Source: Desulfocapsa sp. (GTDB lineage: Bacteria; Desulfobacterota; Desulfobulbia; Desulfobulbales; Desulfocapsaceae). Taken from it: a DNA stretch of 64,000 nt. The translations under genes were made by a program, and so were the position numbers. The notes under the pieces are model-generated. The model searched no databases and was not told the origin of the DNA. It saw nothing but the letters and a program-made list of their open reading frames with translations. This document shows, in pieces, positions 11,097-21,733 of the stretch; positions within the stretch are counted from its first letter, which is position 1, and each line of letters begins with the position of its first letter. Location: contig JAQYVF010000005.1 in NCBI GenBank assembly GCA_030145625.1, positions 25,312 through 89,311 on the forward strand, in the 5' to 3' direction.

Positions 11097-11245
11097 ATCT
11101 TTTCTCCATAAAATCACATCCAGTACCTAAACAAAAAAAGCTCAAGCCCATGTTTATTTCAATAAAACTGTAGTCAGCCAAATCGATTTACACTTCTCAA
11201 GTATCCTTACTCTTTTTTTATTACCCCAAGGTAATGCTACACCAG

Positions 11246-14200
11246 TTACTTGCCACTGACGGGACAAATTTCACCGGGTTGAGCCCCTCCGCCTTTCACA
11301 TATAGAACAGCCAGCTCTTCCTTACCGTTACACTTCATAACAAACGGAGACGGCAGGCGAATATGACGGACAAAAGGCCCTTCATATTCTATCTTCTGCT
11401 CCAGAAGCCACTGCCAGTTCAGACAGTCTCCCCCTGCCTTACTGCTACACTTTTGGGAGCTCCCATCCACCTCTTCCGTAACTGTAAGATAAGGAATTCC
11501 CAGCGAAGTAATATTTTGAAAAAAATGAGACCCCTGCGATGGATCGACATGAAGGGAAGTATTTTGCAATTCAACGATTGCCCCCACACCGGATATATCA
11601 CGCCACTGTACCGGCACTCCAAGCCAGGGATCGGCAGAGCCCCAGCGACCGGGACCAATAAGCATATAGCGACGATCCTCTGCCTGTAGCCTGGAATTAA
11701 GCGAGCCAATTTCTTCTGCAATTTTTTGAGTCTCGGCAGGATTAAAGGTGTCTGGCCTGACCATAACGATATCTGCCATATTTTCAAATCGTCCATGTCC
11801 TAGACAGGCCGTTGAATAACAGAATGCCGTATCAATATCTAAAGCACAGATAGCGACATCAGCACGTTCTCCTCCGGTGACCATGGGCCGCATCTGAAGA
11901 AAAAAGAACTCACTCCTATTCATCTTTTCATCAAGACGCACGGCAAACTCAATCTCCACCTCACACCCCATACCTCGCTTTCCAAGGTCGAGGAGTTCCT
12001 GCAAAATCCCGGGCAACGGATAAAGTTGATGCTTGAGTATCCTGGCAAAGGTAAGGACCTTGAGGCCGGGTAACACAGAATCACGAATGCGATCTTCCTC
12101 TGCAATATAAGTGGAGGCAAGTAGTTGCACCGGCCCTTCCTGTTCCGCATCCTGTACTTCACGCCGAACCAGATTCGACCGTTCTCTATTCAGATGTTCG
12201 GAACTACTCATATCCAGTGCATAAAACTGTCGCTGACAGTTCCTCAAAATATCTTCCACTGTAGAAAACTGGACCAAGTGTTCAGGATGAACCGGAGAAA
12301 AACGCAAAGACTTTTCTCCCTCAACAACGGTTTTACCCACTCCCATGGCAATATGGCATATCCCATCCTCTGCCTTCATCTTCATAATAGGGTAAAAATT
12401 ATGCGACTGGCCAACACCTGAGATATCGGGATACCAGTAACCATCGTACTCCTGCCCTACCACCTGCTGAATGATCACGGCCATAGAATCTTCCCTCCCC
12501 TTTTCGGCTATCTTGGAAAAAGCACGAGGACCTTCATACCAGGTAGAAGCATAAACTAGTTTTATTGCCTGTTCCAGATTCTGACAGCGCACAGAAAGAT
12601 CGGGGTGATTGTTGGGCAGGAAAAAGGTGGAATAGAGACCTGCATAAGGTTTAAACTGAGCATCTTCAAGAAGGCTTGAGGAACGAACGGACAGAGGAAA
12701 AGTTACCCGAGAAAGAAAGGCTCGCAGATCTTCCCTCAACCAATCAGGGAGTTCGGCTGCAAGAAAACGATTGCCAATGGCCTCATCATCCTCTTCCATG
12801 AAAGAAAAATTATTTGTCCTGATGAAGTCATCAAAACCATCTGCAGTCAGGACACAGGTCTTGGGCAGACTTACATTATTCTCTGCCAAGGTCTGGTGGG
12901 ATCCTCGCGCCTGCTGAAGCTGCATCCACATGAAAGCCAAACCACGTGCCTTACCTCCCATGGACCCGTCCCCAATCTTTACGAAGTCCATGATCTCAGG
13001 GTCATAATGTTTACGGGAAAACTTGACGACAACCCCCTGTTGCCTCAATTTGCGCAAGGAATGAAGCTTGAAGACGATATCCTCACGCATATCGGAACAA
13101 CTTTTGATCCCGCCAATATGATCACGGTGAAGACGGGTTGCCAGGGCCACCTCGGCCCGAGCCATAACCCAGTTGGAAAAATGATTATGCCGCGCATGAT
13201 AGCGAAGGGACTCATCCGGAATAGTCTGAATCTTTTTCTCGAACTCAGACAAATTAGATGCATGATCAATGGCTGTACCATCCGGCAGGCGAAAAACAAA
13301 ATCTCCAAATCCGAGGTAATTGAGAAAAAAGGAATGGATCTCTTCTTTGACACGAGGTGAATTCTTATCAAGAAAGACCGCAGGAATGTTCTCAGCCAGC
13401 TCCCTGTTTTCTGGCTCGGATGATAACATCAACAGGGGCAAATCCGGTACATCTTCCCGTACGGTCTCCATGAACCGCACCCCTGCCTCAGAATCCATTT
13501 TCCCCTGTCTTGGAAAGCGCACATCGGATATTATGCCAAAAACAAAGGGTTTATAGGCTTGATACAGGGTCATAGCCTCTTCATAATTAATGGCGCAGAG
13601 GATCTTTGGCCGAGCGCGCATACGCAATAATCGATGTCTTTCATTAAGGCTCTCATCAAGAACACCCTGAGTCTGGCGTACGACCTCGTGATAAATGAGA
13701 GGAAGAAAAAAAGATCTGTAAACAGGGGAATCTTCCACCAGGATGATCACCCTGACCATGGCTCGTGCGGTATCGGCATCTACATTGACATGGTCTTCAA
13801 AATTCTTAATCACCGCCAGCAGGAGATCGGCCTCACAGCACCAGAGAAAGATATTGTCGATAGACTGACAGTCAACATTCTTTGGGAGAGGATAAATACC
13901 TTGCAGGCTGTGGGAGATGAGTACCACCTGTTGAGTAGGACGGATATTCTTGATTGCAGGCCCCAGAGTAAAGGCATCCATACCACCGACATTGGGCATG
14001 GTTATCACCAGGTCAAAGGATCGGCGTCGCAGAACCTCCAGAGCCTCGCGTCCGGAGGAGACCAGGGTCAAACGGGGAGCACCAGTCAGATTCAACCCCT
14101 GGTATTCATTAACAATCCGAGTGGCAAGGGAACCATCCTCTTCCATAATGAAGGCGTCATAAGGACTGGAGACAAGGAGAATTTCCCCCACTTTAAAGGG

Positions 14201-14335
14201 CATGAGCTCATGAAAGATCTTAAAATGGGGATCAAAATCAGAGATCATTCTTCCAGAATCAAGCCGCATACAGAGTGTTCCCCCTTCGGATTCTTGCATT
14301 AACAGGTCGCCCCAAGCCCCCCTGTGCCAAAACAA
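11246..14335 (-). CDS. Receiver-domain/PEP-pyruvate-binding (PpsA N-terminal-like) protein
   Basis: Two REC-like segments (LVSSGREALEVLRRRSFDLVITMPNVGG; VIILVEDSPVYRSFF...GIISDVRFPR), then PPDK_N-type domain (GSMGGKARGLAFMWMQLQ; SVRSSSLLEDAQFKPYAGLYSTFFLPN). Start uncertain. Confidence 0.8.
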   Translation of the reverse strand: MFWHRGAWGDLLMQESEGGTLCMRLDSGRMISDFDPHFKIFHELMPFKVGEILLVSSPYDAFIMEEDGSLATRIVNEYQGLNLTGAPRLTLVSSGREALEVLRRRSFDLVITMPNVGGMDAFTLGPAIKNIRPTQQVVLISHSLQGIYPLPKNVDCQSIDNIFLWCCEADLLLAVIKNFEDHVNVDADTARAMVRVIILVEDSPVYRSFFLPLIYHEVVRQTQGVLDESLNERHRLLRMRARPKILCAINYEEAMTLYQAYKPFVFGIISDVRFPRQGKMDSEAGVRFMETVREDVPDLPLLMLSSEPENRELAENIPAVFLDKNSPRVKEEIHSFFLNYLGFGDFVFRLPDGTAIDHASNLSEFEKKIQTIPDESLRYHARHNHFSNWVMARAEVALATRLHRDHIGGIKSCSDMREDIVFKLHSLRKLRQQGVVVKFSRKHYDPEIMDFVKIGDGSMGGKARGLAFMWMQLQQARGSHQTLAENNVSLPKTCVLTADGFDDFIRTNNFSFMEEDDEAIGNRFLAAELPDWLREDLRAFLSRVTFPLSVRSSSLLEDAQFKPYAGLYSTFFLPNNHPDLSVRCQNLEQAIKLVYASTWYEGPRAFSKIAEKGREDSMAVIIQQVVGQEYDGYWYPDISGVGQSHNFYPIMKMKAEDGICHIAMGVGKTVVEGEKSLRFSPVHPEHLVQFSTVEDILRNCQRQFYALDMSSSEHLNRERSNLVRREVQDAEQEGPVQLLASTYIAEEDRIRDSVLPGLKVLTFARILKHQLYPLPGILQELLDLGKRGMGCEVEIEFAVRLDEKMNRSEFFFLQMRPMVTGGERADVAICALDIDTAFCYSTACLGHGRFENMADIVMVRPDTFNPAETQKIAEEIGSLNSRLQAEDRRYMLIGPGRWGSADPWLGVPVQWRDISGVGAIVELQNTSLHVDPSQGSHFFQNITSLGIPYLTVTEEVDGSSQKCSSKAGGDCLNWQWLLEQKIEYEGPFVRHIRLPSPFVMKCNGKEELAVLYVKGGGAQPGEICPVSGK

Positions 14336-14528
14336 TCAATCTCACACAACCAATATATCACATATACACTCTATGGGAACACTCCTTTTAGCCGGAATCT
14401 CTCAAAAATCCTTGGCGTAAAGTACAAAAGATAAAATGATTTCCGAAACAGATATGTAAAAAAACTTCACAGCAGGCTATACGGAGAGTTGCACCAAGGA
14501 CCAGCCCCTATCCCATGCGGAGACTCTA

Positions 14529-14741
14529 TTGTCAACCGACCCCATGGAGCGCATCTGGAGTATAGAAGAAGATCAGCTTGTTGGTAACATGGGAAGGTAT
14601 TTGGCCAAGAAAACACCAAATTGCAAGGCCATCTTTATTCCCAACGGAGAACATTTGTGGGTAATGGAGAATATGAAAGAGGTGGTATCAAATTTAGTTC
14701 CGCCCAATGAATTAAATGATAAAGGCACCAAACCAACCTAA
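14529..14741 (+). pseudogene. C-terminal fragment of an alpha/beta hydrolase
   Basis: EEDQLVGNMGRYLAKKTPNCKAIFIPNGEHLWVMENMKEVVSNLV resembles the catalytic-His tail of alpha/beta hydrolases; no N-terminal part present. Confidence 0.4.
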
Positions 14742-14842
14742 CAATTTCAAGGGAAAAGATATCGGAATGCCGAATGCTGATACCAACTGCGGAATACCAG
14801 AAAAACGCCCTTTGACAGAAGCCAAAAAGAGAGAGAGAAATA

Positions 14843-15250
14843 CTAGTATAACAGCCTGTGCCTGATGAACTTCGGCATATGAGAGCTGATCGAAGCCATG
14901 AAGAAGGTTATCAACACCACTGTCGCCGTCCCTGGCAAGAGCCCATGGTAAGCGGCACCGAGTACTATAAGCTTGATAAAGATGCTCACACCGGACGACT
15001 CCCGGTAAAACTGTCTGTGCCTCATTCCCTCGGTCACCATGAGCGCCCCCCCGCTTATGACCACAATAGCAAAATACAACGCCGGGGGACTGCCTATCTC
15101 GTCCAGCAGAAAAGAAGCTAGAAAAACTGCCGCACCTACCTGATGCACTGCTCTGATAACAATTGAGAGAGTCAGCACCCAGAAAGGGCGGTTACCAATT
15201 CTTCCCTGCCTACTCTGGTCACACTCTGCCACTTTCTCCACTTCGATCAT
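14843..15250 (-). CDS. Hypothetical membrane protein (about 4 TM)
   Basis: Internal start MIEVEKVAECDQSRQG followed by hydrophobic helices; the track ORF begins upstream at 15349. Confidence 0.5.
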   Translation of the reverse strand: MIEVEKVAECDQSRQGRIGNRPFWVLTLSIVIRAVHQVGAAVFLASFLLDEIGSPPALYFAIVVISGGALMVTEGMRHRQFYRESSGVSIFIKLIVLGAAYHGLLPGTATVVLITFFMASISSHMPKFIRHRLLY

Positions 15251-15828
15251 TCTTCCCCCCTGAATTTCCAATTCCAAGAGAAACATTACACTTCTATTGG
15301 AAAGTATTTCCCATCGAATTTTCTCATCATCCTTACCAACATCCAGCATATTTTTCTATTCAGGATGAATAATTGTATCAGAAAAGCGATAGAACTAATT
15401 AGAAAAGACGGAAAAAAGAATAAAACGTCAGCAAAATACGACATGAAAAATCGATAATGCAATTGACATCTGAGAACGTTTGTTAAATTTGACTACAGAT
15501 GCCCCATAAAAAACATCCTTGTAAACCATTTCCAGAAGTTGAACAATGTTACCACCCTCTGTGAATCATAGGCGTTCAGGAATACCCTCAAGCCCCCGGC
15601 CTTCTCTCTTTTCTTGACATTACAAACCGTTAATCCTTTAGATACTATAGAGCACACACCCGGCGTGCTAAAAACTTGTAACCAGATCTTATTACGATGA
15701 ACCTTCAGTTATCTATATTTTCTTAAACTTGTTATTGCCTAAAGAAACAATTGTTTTTACAACCATTCCCACAAGTGATTTAATGGTTGGATACATGCAA
15801 TTTCGTTATTAAAATTATAGAGGGAATC

Positions 15829-16623
15829 ATGAAGCAATCTTTATCCATTCTAATCGTAGCAACAGTTTTACTGTTTGCAGTGTCTGCAATGGCACAATCC
15901 GAGGTAGTTCTCGTTCCGGAAATCTCATTGCTTCTCAATGCTAATAAAGATTGCAATGGAGATAAAGATGGTACGGCATATTTGGACATGTGTGGTAACT
16001 GTGTAGGTGGCAATACTGGTGATTCTTCATGTTACGAAGAGGTAACTTCTTTAACTGGTAGAGTCTGGCTTGACCGTAACCTTGGCGCTTCCCAGGTGGC
16101 AACAAGTTCAGATGATCCGTTAGCCTATGGCGATCTGTACCAGTGGGGCAGATTAACAGATGGTCACGAGAGTCGGACAAGTCAACCAACTTCTACTGAT
16201 CCAAGTTTTATTAGTTCTATTGATGTTCCTGAGCATGGTGATTTCATCACGACAGTTACCGATCCCTGGGATTGGCGAGTCCCGCAAAACCATAACTTGT
16301 GGCAGGGCGTTTCCGGTACCAACAACCCATGTCCTGCCGGTTTCAGATTGCCGACAGCGGCGGAATGGGAGACAGAACGACTGTCCTGGGCCCCTAACAA
16401 CAACGCAGCAGGGGCGTTCGCCTCTCCATTGAAGCTCGTTGTTTCCGGCTACCGTGGCAGCCAAGGGGTGTTCGGTAGCTTAGGCAACGTCGGCTACTAC
16501 TGGTCGAGTACGGTGATTGGCAGCCACGCCCGCATCCTAACCGTTAGCAGCAGCAGTGCCAGCGGCATGTCCTCCTATAACTACCGTGCGTACGGCCAGA
16601 CTGTCCGTTGTCTTAAGAATTAG
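15829..16623 (+). CDS. Exported FISUMP/C-type-lectin-like protein, candidate DGR target
   Basis: Signal peptide MKQSLSILIVATVLLFAVSAMAQ; DKDGTAYLDMCGNCVGG; VWLDRNLGASQVA; CPAGFRLPTAAEWETE; C-terminus GYYWSSTVIGSHARILTVSSSSASGMSSYNYRAYGQTVRCLKN. Confidence 0.85.
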   Translation: MKQSLSILIVATVLLFAVSAMAQSEVVLVPEISLLLNANKDCNGDKDGTAYLDMCGNCVGGNTGDSSCYEEVTSLTGRVWLDRNLGASQVATSSDDPLAYGDLYQWGRLTDGHESRTSQPTSTDPSFISSIDVPEHGDFITTVTDPWDWRVPQNHNLWQGVSGTNNPCPAGFRLPTAAEWETERLSWAPNNNAAGAFASPLKLVVSGYRGSQGVFGSLGNVGYYWSSTVIGSHARILTVSSSSASGMSSYNYRAYGQTVRCLKN

Positions 16624-16912
16624 GCTACTTTGCATTTCTTTGACCATTGTGTCACCTTGACGGGATAGTCGCGCAGAGGTCGATCAATATTTGAAGACGA
16701 TGAGTAATCGTGGCAGAATTGACCAATGTATTATCAATATTGCCAGTGGCAAGGTTGAATAGTTGACAATTAATGAGAATTGTACCTTCTCTGCGACAAG
16801 GTCAAATTTGTGCTAAACAAGAATCCCAAAAGTCATTGAAAGATAAATGCTTGAGCTTCGACCTGCCATTCTCAAGCACTTTCCTCTCTATGCAAACTTG
16901 AACTTGCTACTA

Positions 16913-17108
16913 ATCTTCGATTTCGGGAGTCAAAACATCTCCTTCCTCAAAACTTTTGATCGATCCTGCGGTGTTCAGGGCATGTTAACTTCCTGTATGT
17001 CTGGAAAAAGTAAACCTTACCCCTGCCAATACTATTTGACTTTCCTCCTCCTCATATCATAGACTGCGAGAAGATTGTATCAAATCTTGTTTCGATACAT
17101 CTTCAGTT
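16913..17108 (+). repeat. ~196-bp direct repeat, copy 1 (with 19293-19491)
   Basis: atcttcgatttcgggagtcaa(a/g)acatctcct..ctcaaaacttttgatcgatcctgcggtgttcag ... gactttcctcctcctcatatcat..gactgcgagaag.ttgtatcaaatctt shared with copy 2; the last ~60 bp and beyond also match 15677-15739. Confidence 0.9.
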
Positions 17109-17376
17109 CTAAATATTTTCTCAAACTTGATATTTCCATTGGTAACTTATCATGTTTGATTTTCGGGACTGAAAATGATTTATGAATAAAAGCTTTAGTG
17201 TAACCGATATTGTTGGAACCAGTGATTCGGTTACATTCGATATTGAGGTGGAAGAATCTACGGTAGGCACATTGCCAGCTATCTACTTCTTTCTGAAGCA
17301 GCCGATTTAACGGACAAAAAGCCCAACGAATCATTTATTCAAAACAAAGGGATTCACTACAATGTCGAGGTGAAAA

Positions 17377-18084
17377 ATGGCAGATCTAAAAGAGCTTTTC
17401 GCTACACACGTGTCATTAGTCCTTGAAGATAGTGAGGTAGAAATACTTACCGCTATTGCAGAGTTTGGAAACTATGAAAAAGGGGAAGTGCTGTTCGAGG
17501 CAGATGACCCTGGTGATTCCGTCTACATGATCAGCTCTGGTGCTGTGGATCTATATACTATTGTCAACAGCGATATAGAACAAACTTTGTTGAGTGTGAG
17601 AGAAGGAGGTTTTATTGGGATTATGGCGTTAATTGATGATGGTGCTCGTGATATCAATGCTCGCGTGAGTGAAAAGGCAGACCTCTATAAATTTGAAAAA
17701 GACAATCTCTCGCATATCATCTCAGATGGGGGGAAATTAGGTTTAAAGTTACTAAGATTGATAGCAGATATTGCCAGTACAAGGACGCGCATTGTCTTAA
17801 ATAGTTTACGTCAAAACCTTGAGTGGACAATGCAGGTTTCAGGACTTGCTGCCCTTGATATAAGCCAGCTCATCATTGATCACGTCAAGATCAAGATAGA
17901 AATGATGAATGGTAAAAATATTACCGGAACTATAATGAAAGCCGAAGAGCATCCCCAAGGGTATGAACTTTTTATTAAGACGAGTGATGGTGCGCTTCAC
18001 TTCATTCCCTATCATGCGATTGCTTCAGCATCTTTTCCCCTTGGTGATATCGACAATGATAGTGGCAGAATCAAAGGAATGTGA
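17377..18084 (+). CDS. Cyclic nucleotide-binding domain protein with C-terminal Sm/Hfq-like segment
   Basis: cNMP fold (NYEKGEVLFEADDPGDSVYMISSGAVDLYT); C-terminal VKIKIEMMNGKNITGTIMKAEEHPQGYELFIKTSDGALHFIPYHAIASAS. Confidence 0.75.
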   Translation: MADLKELFATHVSLVLEDSEVEILTAIAEFGNYEKGEVLFEADDPGDSVYMISSGAVDLYTIVNSDIEQTLLSVREGGFIGIMALIDDGARDINARVSEKADLYKFEKDNLSHIISDGGKLGLKLLRLIADIASTRTRIVLNSLRQNLEWTMQVSGLAALDISQLIIDHVKIKIEMMNGKNITGTIMKAEEHPQGYELFIKTSDGALHFIPYHAIASASFPLGDIDNDSGRIKGM

Positions 18085-18092
18085 GGTGTGCA

Positions 18093-19181
18093 ATGGCTAA
18101 AATAGATCAACTTCTCAAATTCATGGTAAAAGCTGGTGCCTCCGATCTACATCTTAGTTCCAACAGCCTGCCCAAACTAAGAATTGATGGGGATATGCGT
18201 TCCGTTACAGGTGAAAAATCTGTTAAACTGACTGCTGTGCAGGTGCATGGGTTTCTGGAAGAGATAGTTCCCGATCGTAATCAAAAGGAATTTGCCGACA
18301 CACGGGATACGGATTTTGCTTATGAAATAAATAGGTTAGGCCGATTCAGGGTAAACGTTTTTAATGATTTGAACGGGATCGGGGCAGTTTTTCGTTATAT
18401 CCCCCAGAAAATTATGAGCTTGGAAGATCTCAATATGCCGTCGGTTTTTAAAGAGTTCTGCGCATTGAGTAAGGGCCTCGTACTGGTTACAGGGCCTACG
18501 GGCAGCGGTAAGTCAACAACGCTGGCGGCAATGGTCGATTATGTAAATAGGCAGAGACAGGATCATATAGTAACTATTGAGGATCCAGTAGAATTTGTCC
18601 ATCAGAACAACAAATGTCTTATAAACCAACGTGAGGTTCAAACACATACCGATAGCTTTCAAAAGGCATTGAGGGCAGCATTGCGGCAGGATCCAGACAT
18701 CATTCTGGTTGGTGAATTGCGAGATCTGGAAACAACTGCAATAGCCATTGAAACCGCCGAAACTGGTCATCTGGTCTTTGGAACGCTTCATACATCGACC
18801 GCTGCCAGCACCATCGATAGAATTGTCGATCAATTCCCCGCTGAAGGGCAGGCCCAAATACGTACCATGCTGGCTTCATCCTTAAAAGGGGTCGTCTGCC
18901 AAAATTTATTGAAGAAAATAGATAAAGGCCGTGTTGCTGCCATGGAGATTCTGGTTGTCAATGCCGCCATTTCCAACAACATCCGAGAAGGTAAGACCCA
19001 CCAGATTCCAAGTGCAATTCAAACAGGAAAACGACTCGGGATGCAACTTCTCAACTCACACCTTATTGAGTTAGTTCAACAGAAGATAGTTGCCCCTGAT
19101 GAGGCGTATCTCAAGGCCGTTGACAAGGACGATATCACTGCCAAGTTGCGCTCTGCTGGTTTTGCCATACAGGTTGAGTAA
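18093..19181 (+). CDS. pilT: Type IV pilus retraction ATPase PilT/PilU-like
   Basis: GLVLVTGPTGSGKSTTLAAMVDYVN (Walker A), VTIEDPVEFVH, RAALRQDPDIILVGELRDLETTAIAIETAETGHLVFGTLHTSTA. Confidence 0.93.
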   Translation: MAKIDQLLKFMVKAGASDLHLSSNSLPKLRIDGDMRSVTGEKSVKLTAVQVHGFLEEIVPDRNQKEFADTRDTDFAYEINRLGRFRVNVFNDLNGIGAVFRYIPQKIMSLEDLNMPSVFKEFCALSKGLVLVTGPTGSGKSTTLAAMVDYVNRQRQDHIVTIEDPVEFVHQNNKCLINQREVQTHTDSFQKALRAALRQDPDIILVGELRDLETTAIAIETAETGHLVFGTLHTSTAASTIDRIVDQFPAEGQAQIRTMLASSLKGVVCQNLLKKIDKGRVAAMEILVVNAAISNNIREGKTHQIPSAIQTGKRLGMQLLNSHLIELVQQKIVAPDEAYLKAVDKDDITAKLRSAGFAIQVE

Positions 19182-19292
19182 AGTCAGGTTCTCAAGAACA
19201 GCCTGGAAAATCAAACAATAAGAAGTTAGAAGATCTCCATTGCCAATCGCCGTAACAATACTTTATCTTGTGTATTGAGATTATTCCTATTC

Positions 19293-19491
19293 ATCTTCGA
19301 TTTCGGGAGTCAAGACATCTCCTTTCTCAAAACTTTTGATCGATCCTGCGGTGTTCAGGAAGCATGTTAACTTCCTGTATGTCTGGAAAAAGTGAACCTT
19401 ACCCCTGCCAATACTATTTGACTTTCCTCCTCCTCATATCATATGACTGCGAGAAGGTTGTATCAAATCTTATTACGATAAATCTTCAGTT
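19293..19491 (+). repeat. ~199-bp direct repeat, copy 2 (with 16913-17108)
   Basis: Near-identical to copy 1 apart from small indels and a few substitutions. Confidence 0.9.
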
Positions 19492-19670
19492 TTCCCTTTA
19501 CTCATTAAGTTGAGATTGCATTGGCAAGATCTCAGATTCAACTTGTTTACAAACAAATCAATCTGTCTCTCTTTATTTTCACCTACCACAAGGTAGGTGT
19601 CGTAATGTATAATAATAATTGTTTAGAATTTGTATATAAGCGGCAATCTTTATTCTCTTTTGGGTAAATA

Positions 19671-19737
19671 CCCCGCTGCTTGCAGCGTTAATATGGTCAA
19701 CAATAATTGTTGAGATCCCCCGTGGCTTGTCGCGGGG
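19671..19737. repeat. REP/BIME-like palindrome cluster
   Basis: ccccgctgcttgcagcg (19671-19687), perfect palindrome caacaataattgttg (19698-19712), ccccgtggcttgtcgcgggg (19718-19737), just upstream of the DUF3604 gene. Confidence 0.55.
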
Positions 19738-19773
19738 AGTTCCATTTAACAAAAACGTACCGGAGGTAGAAAA

Positions 19774-21717
19774 ATGAGCATTAGAAATAATCTGCTAAAA
19801 GTGTTTTTTCTGTCCTTGGCGATGATGTCATTGCCGGGCGGGGCGATCGCATCGGACATCGGGAGTCCCAACCTTGAGGTTATCAAAGGACTTTACCCCG
19901 GCAATGCCTATTCGCCTTATGCCAAGCGATTATTTCCCAGCCGGGTGTACTGGGGCGAGACACACCTGCACACTGGGCTGTCGCTCGATGCTGGCTTGTT
20001 CGGCTGCACTCTTGGCCCCGAGGACGCCTACCGCTTAGCGCGCGGTGAAGAAATTATAGCATCGAGCGGCCAGCCGATCAAGCTGAGCCGTCCTCTCGAC
20101 TGGCTGGCGGTCACTGACCATTCCGACATAATGGGCGTCGCGACTGATATCCAGAATGGAGCGCCTAATATTATGGCTATTCCAAAGGGTAAGGAATGGG
20201 CTGAAGGTTTTGCAAAGGGCGGTGAGGCTGCGGCCAAAGCCGCGTTCGACCTGATTTCCCATTTTTCCCAGAATAAGATTCCCGAGGAGATTCTCAAACA
20301 ATACTCTCCCGGTTCTCCGATCTACAACAAGGTCTGGGAAAGGATCATTAAGGCAGGAGATCATTTCAACGACCCGGGCCACTTCACGGCCCTGATCGGT
20401 TTTGAGTGGACCTCGGTCCCCAAAGGCTTCAACCTGCATCGTAATGTAATCCTGCGAGACGACGGGATTCGGGCGCGACAGGTGGTTCCGTTGACCACTC
20501 AGCCGCCCATAGGCACTACGGACCCGCTGGATCTCTATCAGTGGCTGGCTGACTACGAAAACAAAACTGGTGGCCAGGCCTTTGCTTTGGCCCATAACGG
20601 CAACATGTCCAACGGATGGATGTTCCCTACGGTGGAAACCTATGCCGGCGGCAAGGTTGACAAGAACTATGTAGAGCAGCGCGCCAAGTGGGAACCGCTC
20701 TACGAGGTGACCCAGATAAAAGGTGACGGAGAGGCACACCCGTACCTGTCGCCCACCGATGAATTTGCCGACTACGAGACCTGGGAAGTGGGCAACCTCG
20801 ACATCACGGAACTCAAGAAGCCGGAAATGCTGAAACGGGAATACGCGCGCGAGGCGCTGAAGATTGGCCTTGCCCTCGAGACGAAGCTTGGCACAAACCC
20901 TTACAAGTTCGGCATGGTAGGTGCAACAGACAGCCATACCGGTCTGACAACAGCTGAGGAGGAGAACTTTTTCGGAAAATCCACCAGCACCGAACCTTCC
21001 GCAACACGAATATCGCATCCCTTTGTAGAAACAAAACTCGGCAGTTATCCGGGATATTCGTTAGCTGCTTCCGGCTACCAGGCAGTATGGGCCATGGAGA
21101 ATACCCGCGAGGCGATCTTCGACGCCATGAAACGCAAGGAGACCTATGCCACCACCGGACCACGCATGCTGGTACGTTTTTTCGGCGGCTGGGAGTTCGA
21201 CGACAATGACCTGCGCAGCCGCACCCCGGCCTTCATCGGCTACGAGAAGGGCGTGCCAATGGGCGGTGATCTTACCAAGGCCCCGAAAGGCAAGGCAGCG
21301 TCTTTCATGGTCTTTGCGCTGCGTGATCCGATCGGAGCAAATCTCGACCGTGTTCAGATCATCAAGGGTTGGCTCGACAAGGACGGCGAGACCCACGAGA
21401 AGATCTACGACGTGGCTGTTTCTGATGGCCGAACAATTGGAGCAAACGGACGCTGCAAGACGCCGGTAGGCAATACCGTAGACCTGGAGGCCGCGAACTG
21501 GACAAACACCATCGGCGCTTCTGAGCTCGCCACGGTCTGGACCGATCCTGATTTCGATCCGAATGTAAAGGCCTTCTACTACACCCGGATTCTTGAGATT
21601 CCGACACCACGCTGGGTGTTATATGACAAGGTTCGCCTGGGTGTGAAAATTCCGAAGGAGGCAAAACTGACCCACCAGGAGCGGGCCTACTCATCTCCGA
21701 TCTGGTACACACCATAG
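19774..21717 (+). CDS. DUF3604 domain-containing exported protein
   Basis: [59 protein letters not shown]; family-typical. Confidence 0.9.
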   Translation: MSIRNNLLKVFFLSLAMMSLPGGAIASDIGSPNLEVIKGLYPGNAYSPYAKRLFPSRVYWGETHLHTGLSLDAGLFGCTLGPEDAYRLARGEEIIASSGQPIKLSRPLDWLAVTDHSDIMGVATDIQNGAPNIMAIPKGKEWAEGFAKGGEAAAKAAFDLISHFSQNKIPEEILKQYSPGSPIYNKVWERIIKAGDHFNDPGHFTALIGFEWTSVPKGFNLHRNVILRDDGIRARQVVPLTTQPPIGTTDPLDLYQWLADYENKTGGQAFALAHNGNMSNGWMFPTVETYAGGKVDKNYVEQRAKWEPLYEVTQIKGDGEAHPYLSPTDEFADYETWEVGNLDITELKKPEMLKREYAREALKIGLALETKLGTNPYKFGMVGATDSHTGLTTAEEENFFGKSTSTEPSATRISHPFVETKLGSYPGYSLAASGYQAVWAMENTREAIFDAMKRKETYATTGPRMLVRFFGGWEFDDNDLRSRTPAFIGYEKGVPMGGDLTKAPKGKAASFMVFALRDPIGANLDRVQIIKGWLDKDGETHEKIYDVAVSDGRTIGANGRCKTPVGNTVDLEAANWTNTIGASELATVWTDPDFDPNVKAFYYTRILEIPTPRWVLYDKVRLGVKIPKEAKLTHQERAYSSPIWYTP

Positions 21718-21733
21718 GAGTTAATTGTAACCA

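Noticed and set aside
16847-17062. 71-aa ORF
   Set aside because: Lies in the direct-repeat spacer sequence; the second copy does not support a conserved coding frame.
15829-19181. Complete diversity-generating retroelement
   Set aside because: No reverse transcriptase ORF and no template repeat seen near the FISUMP gene; only a target-like protein is supported.
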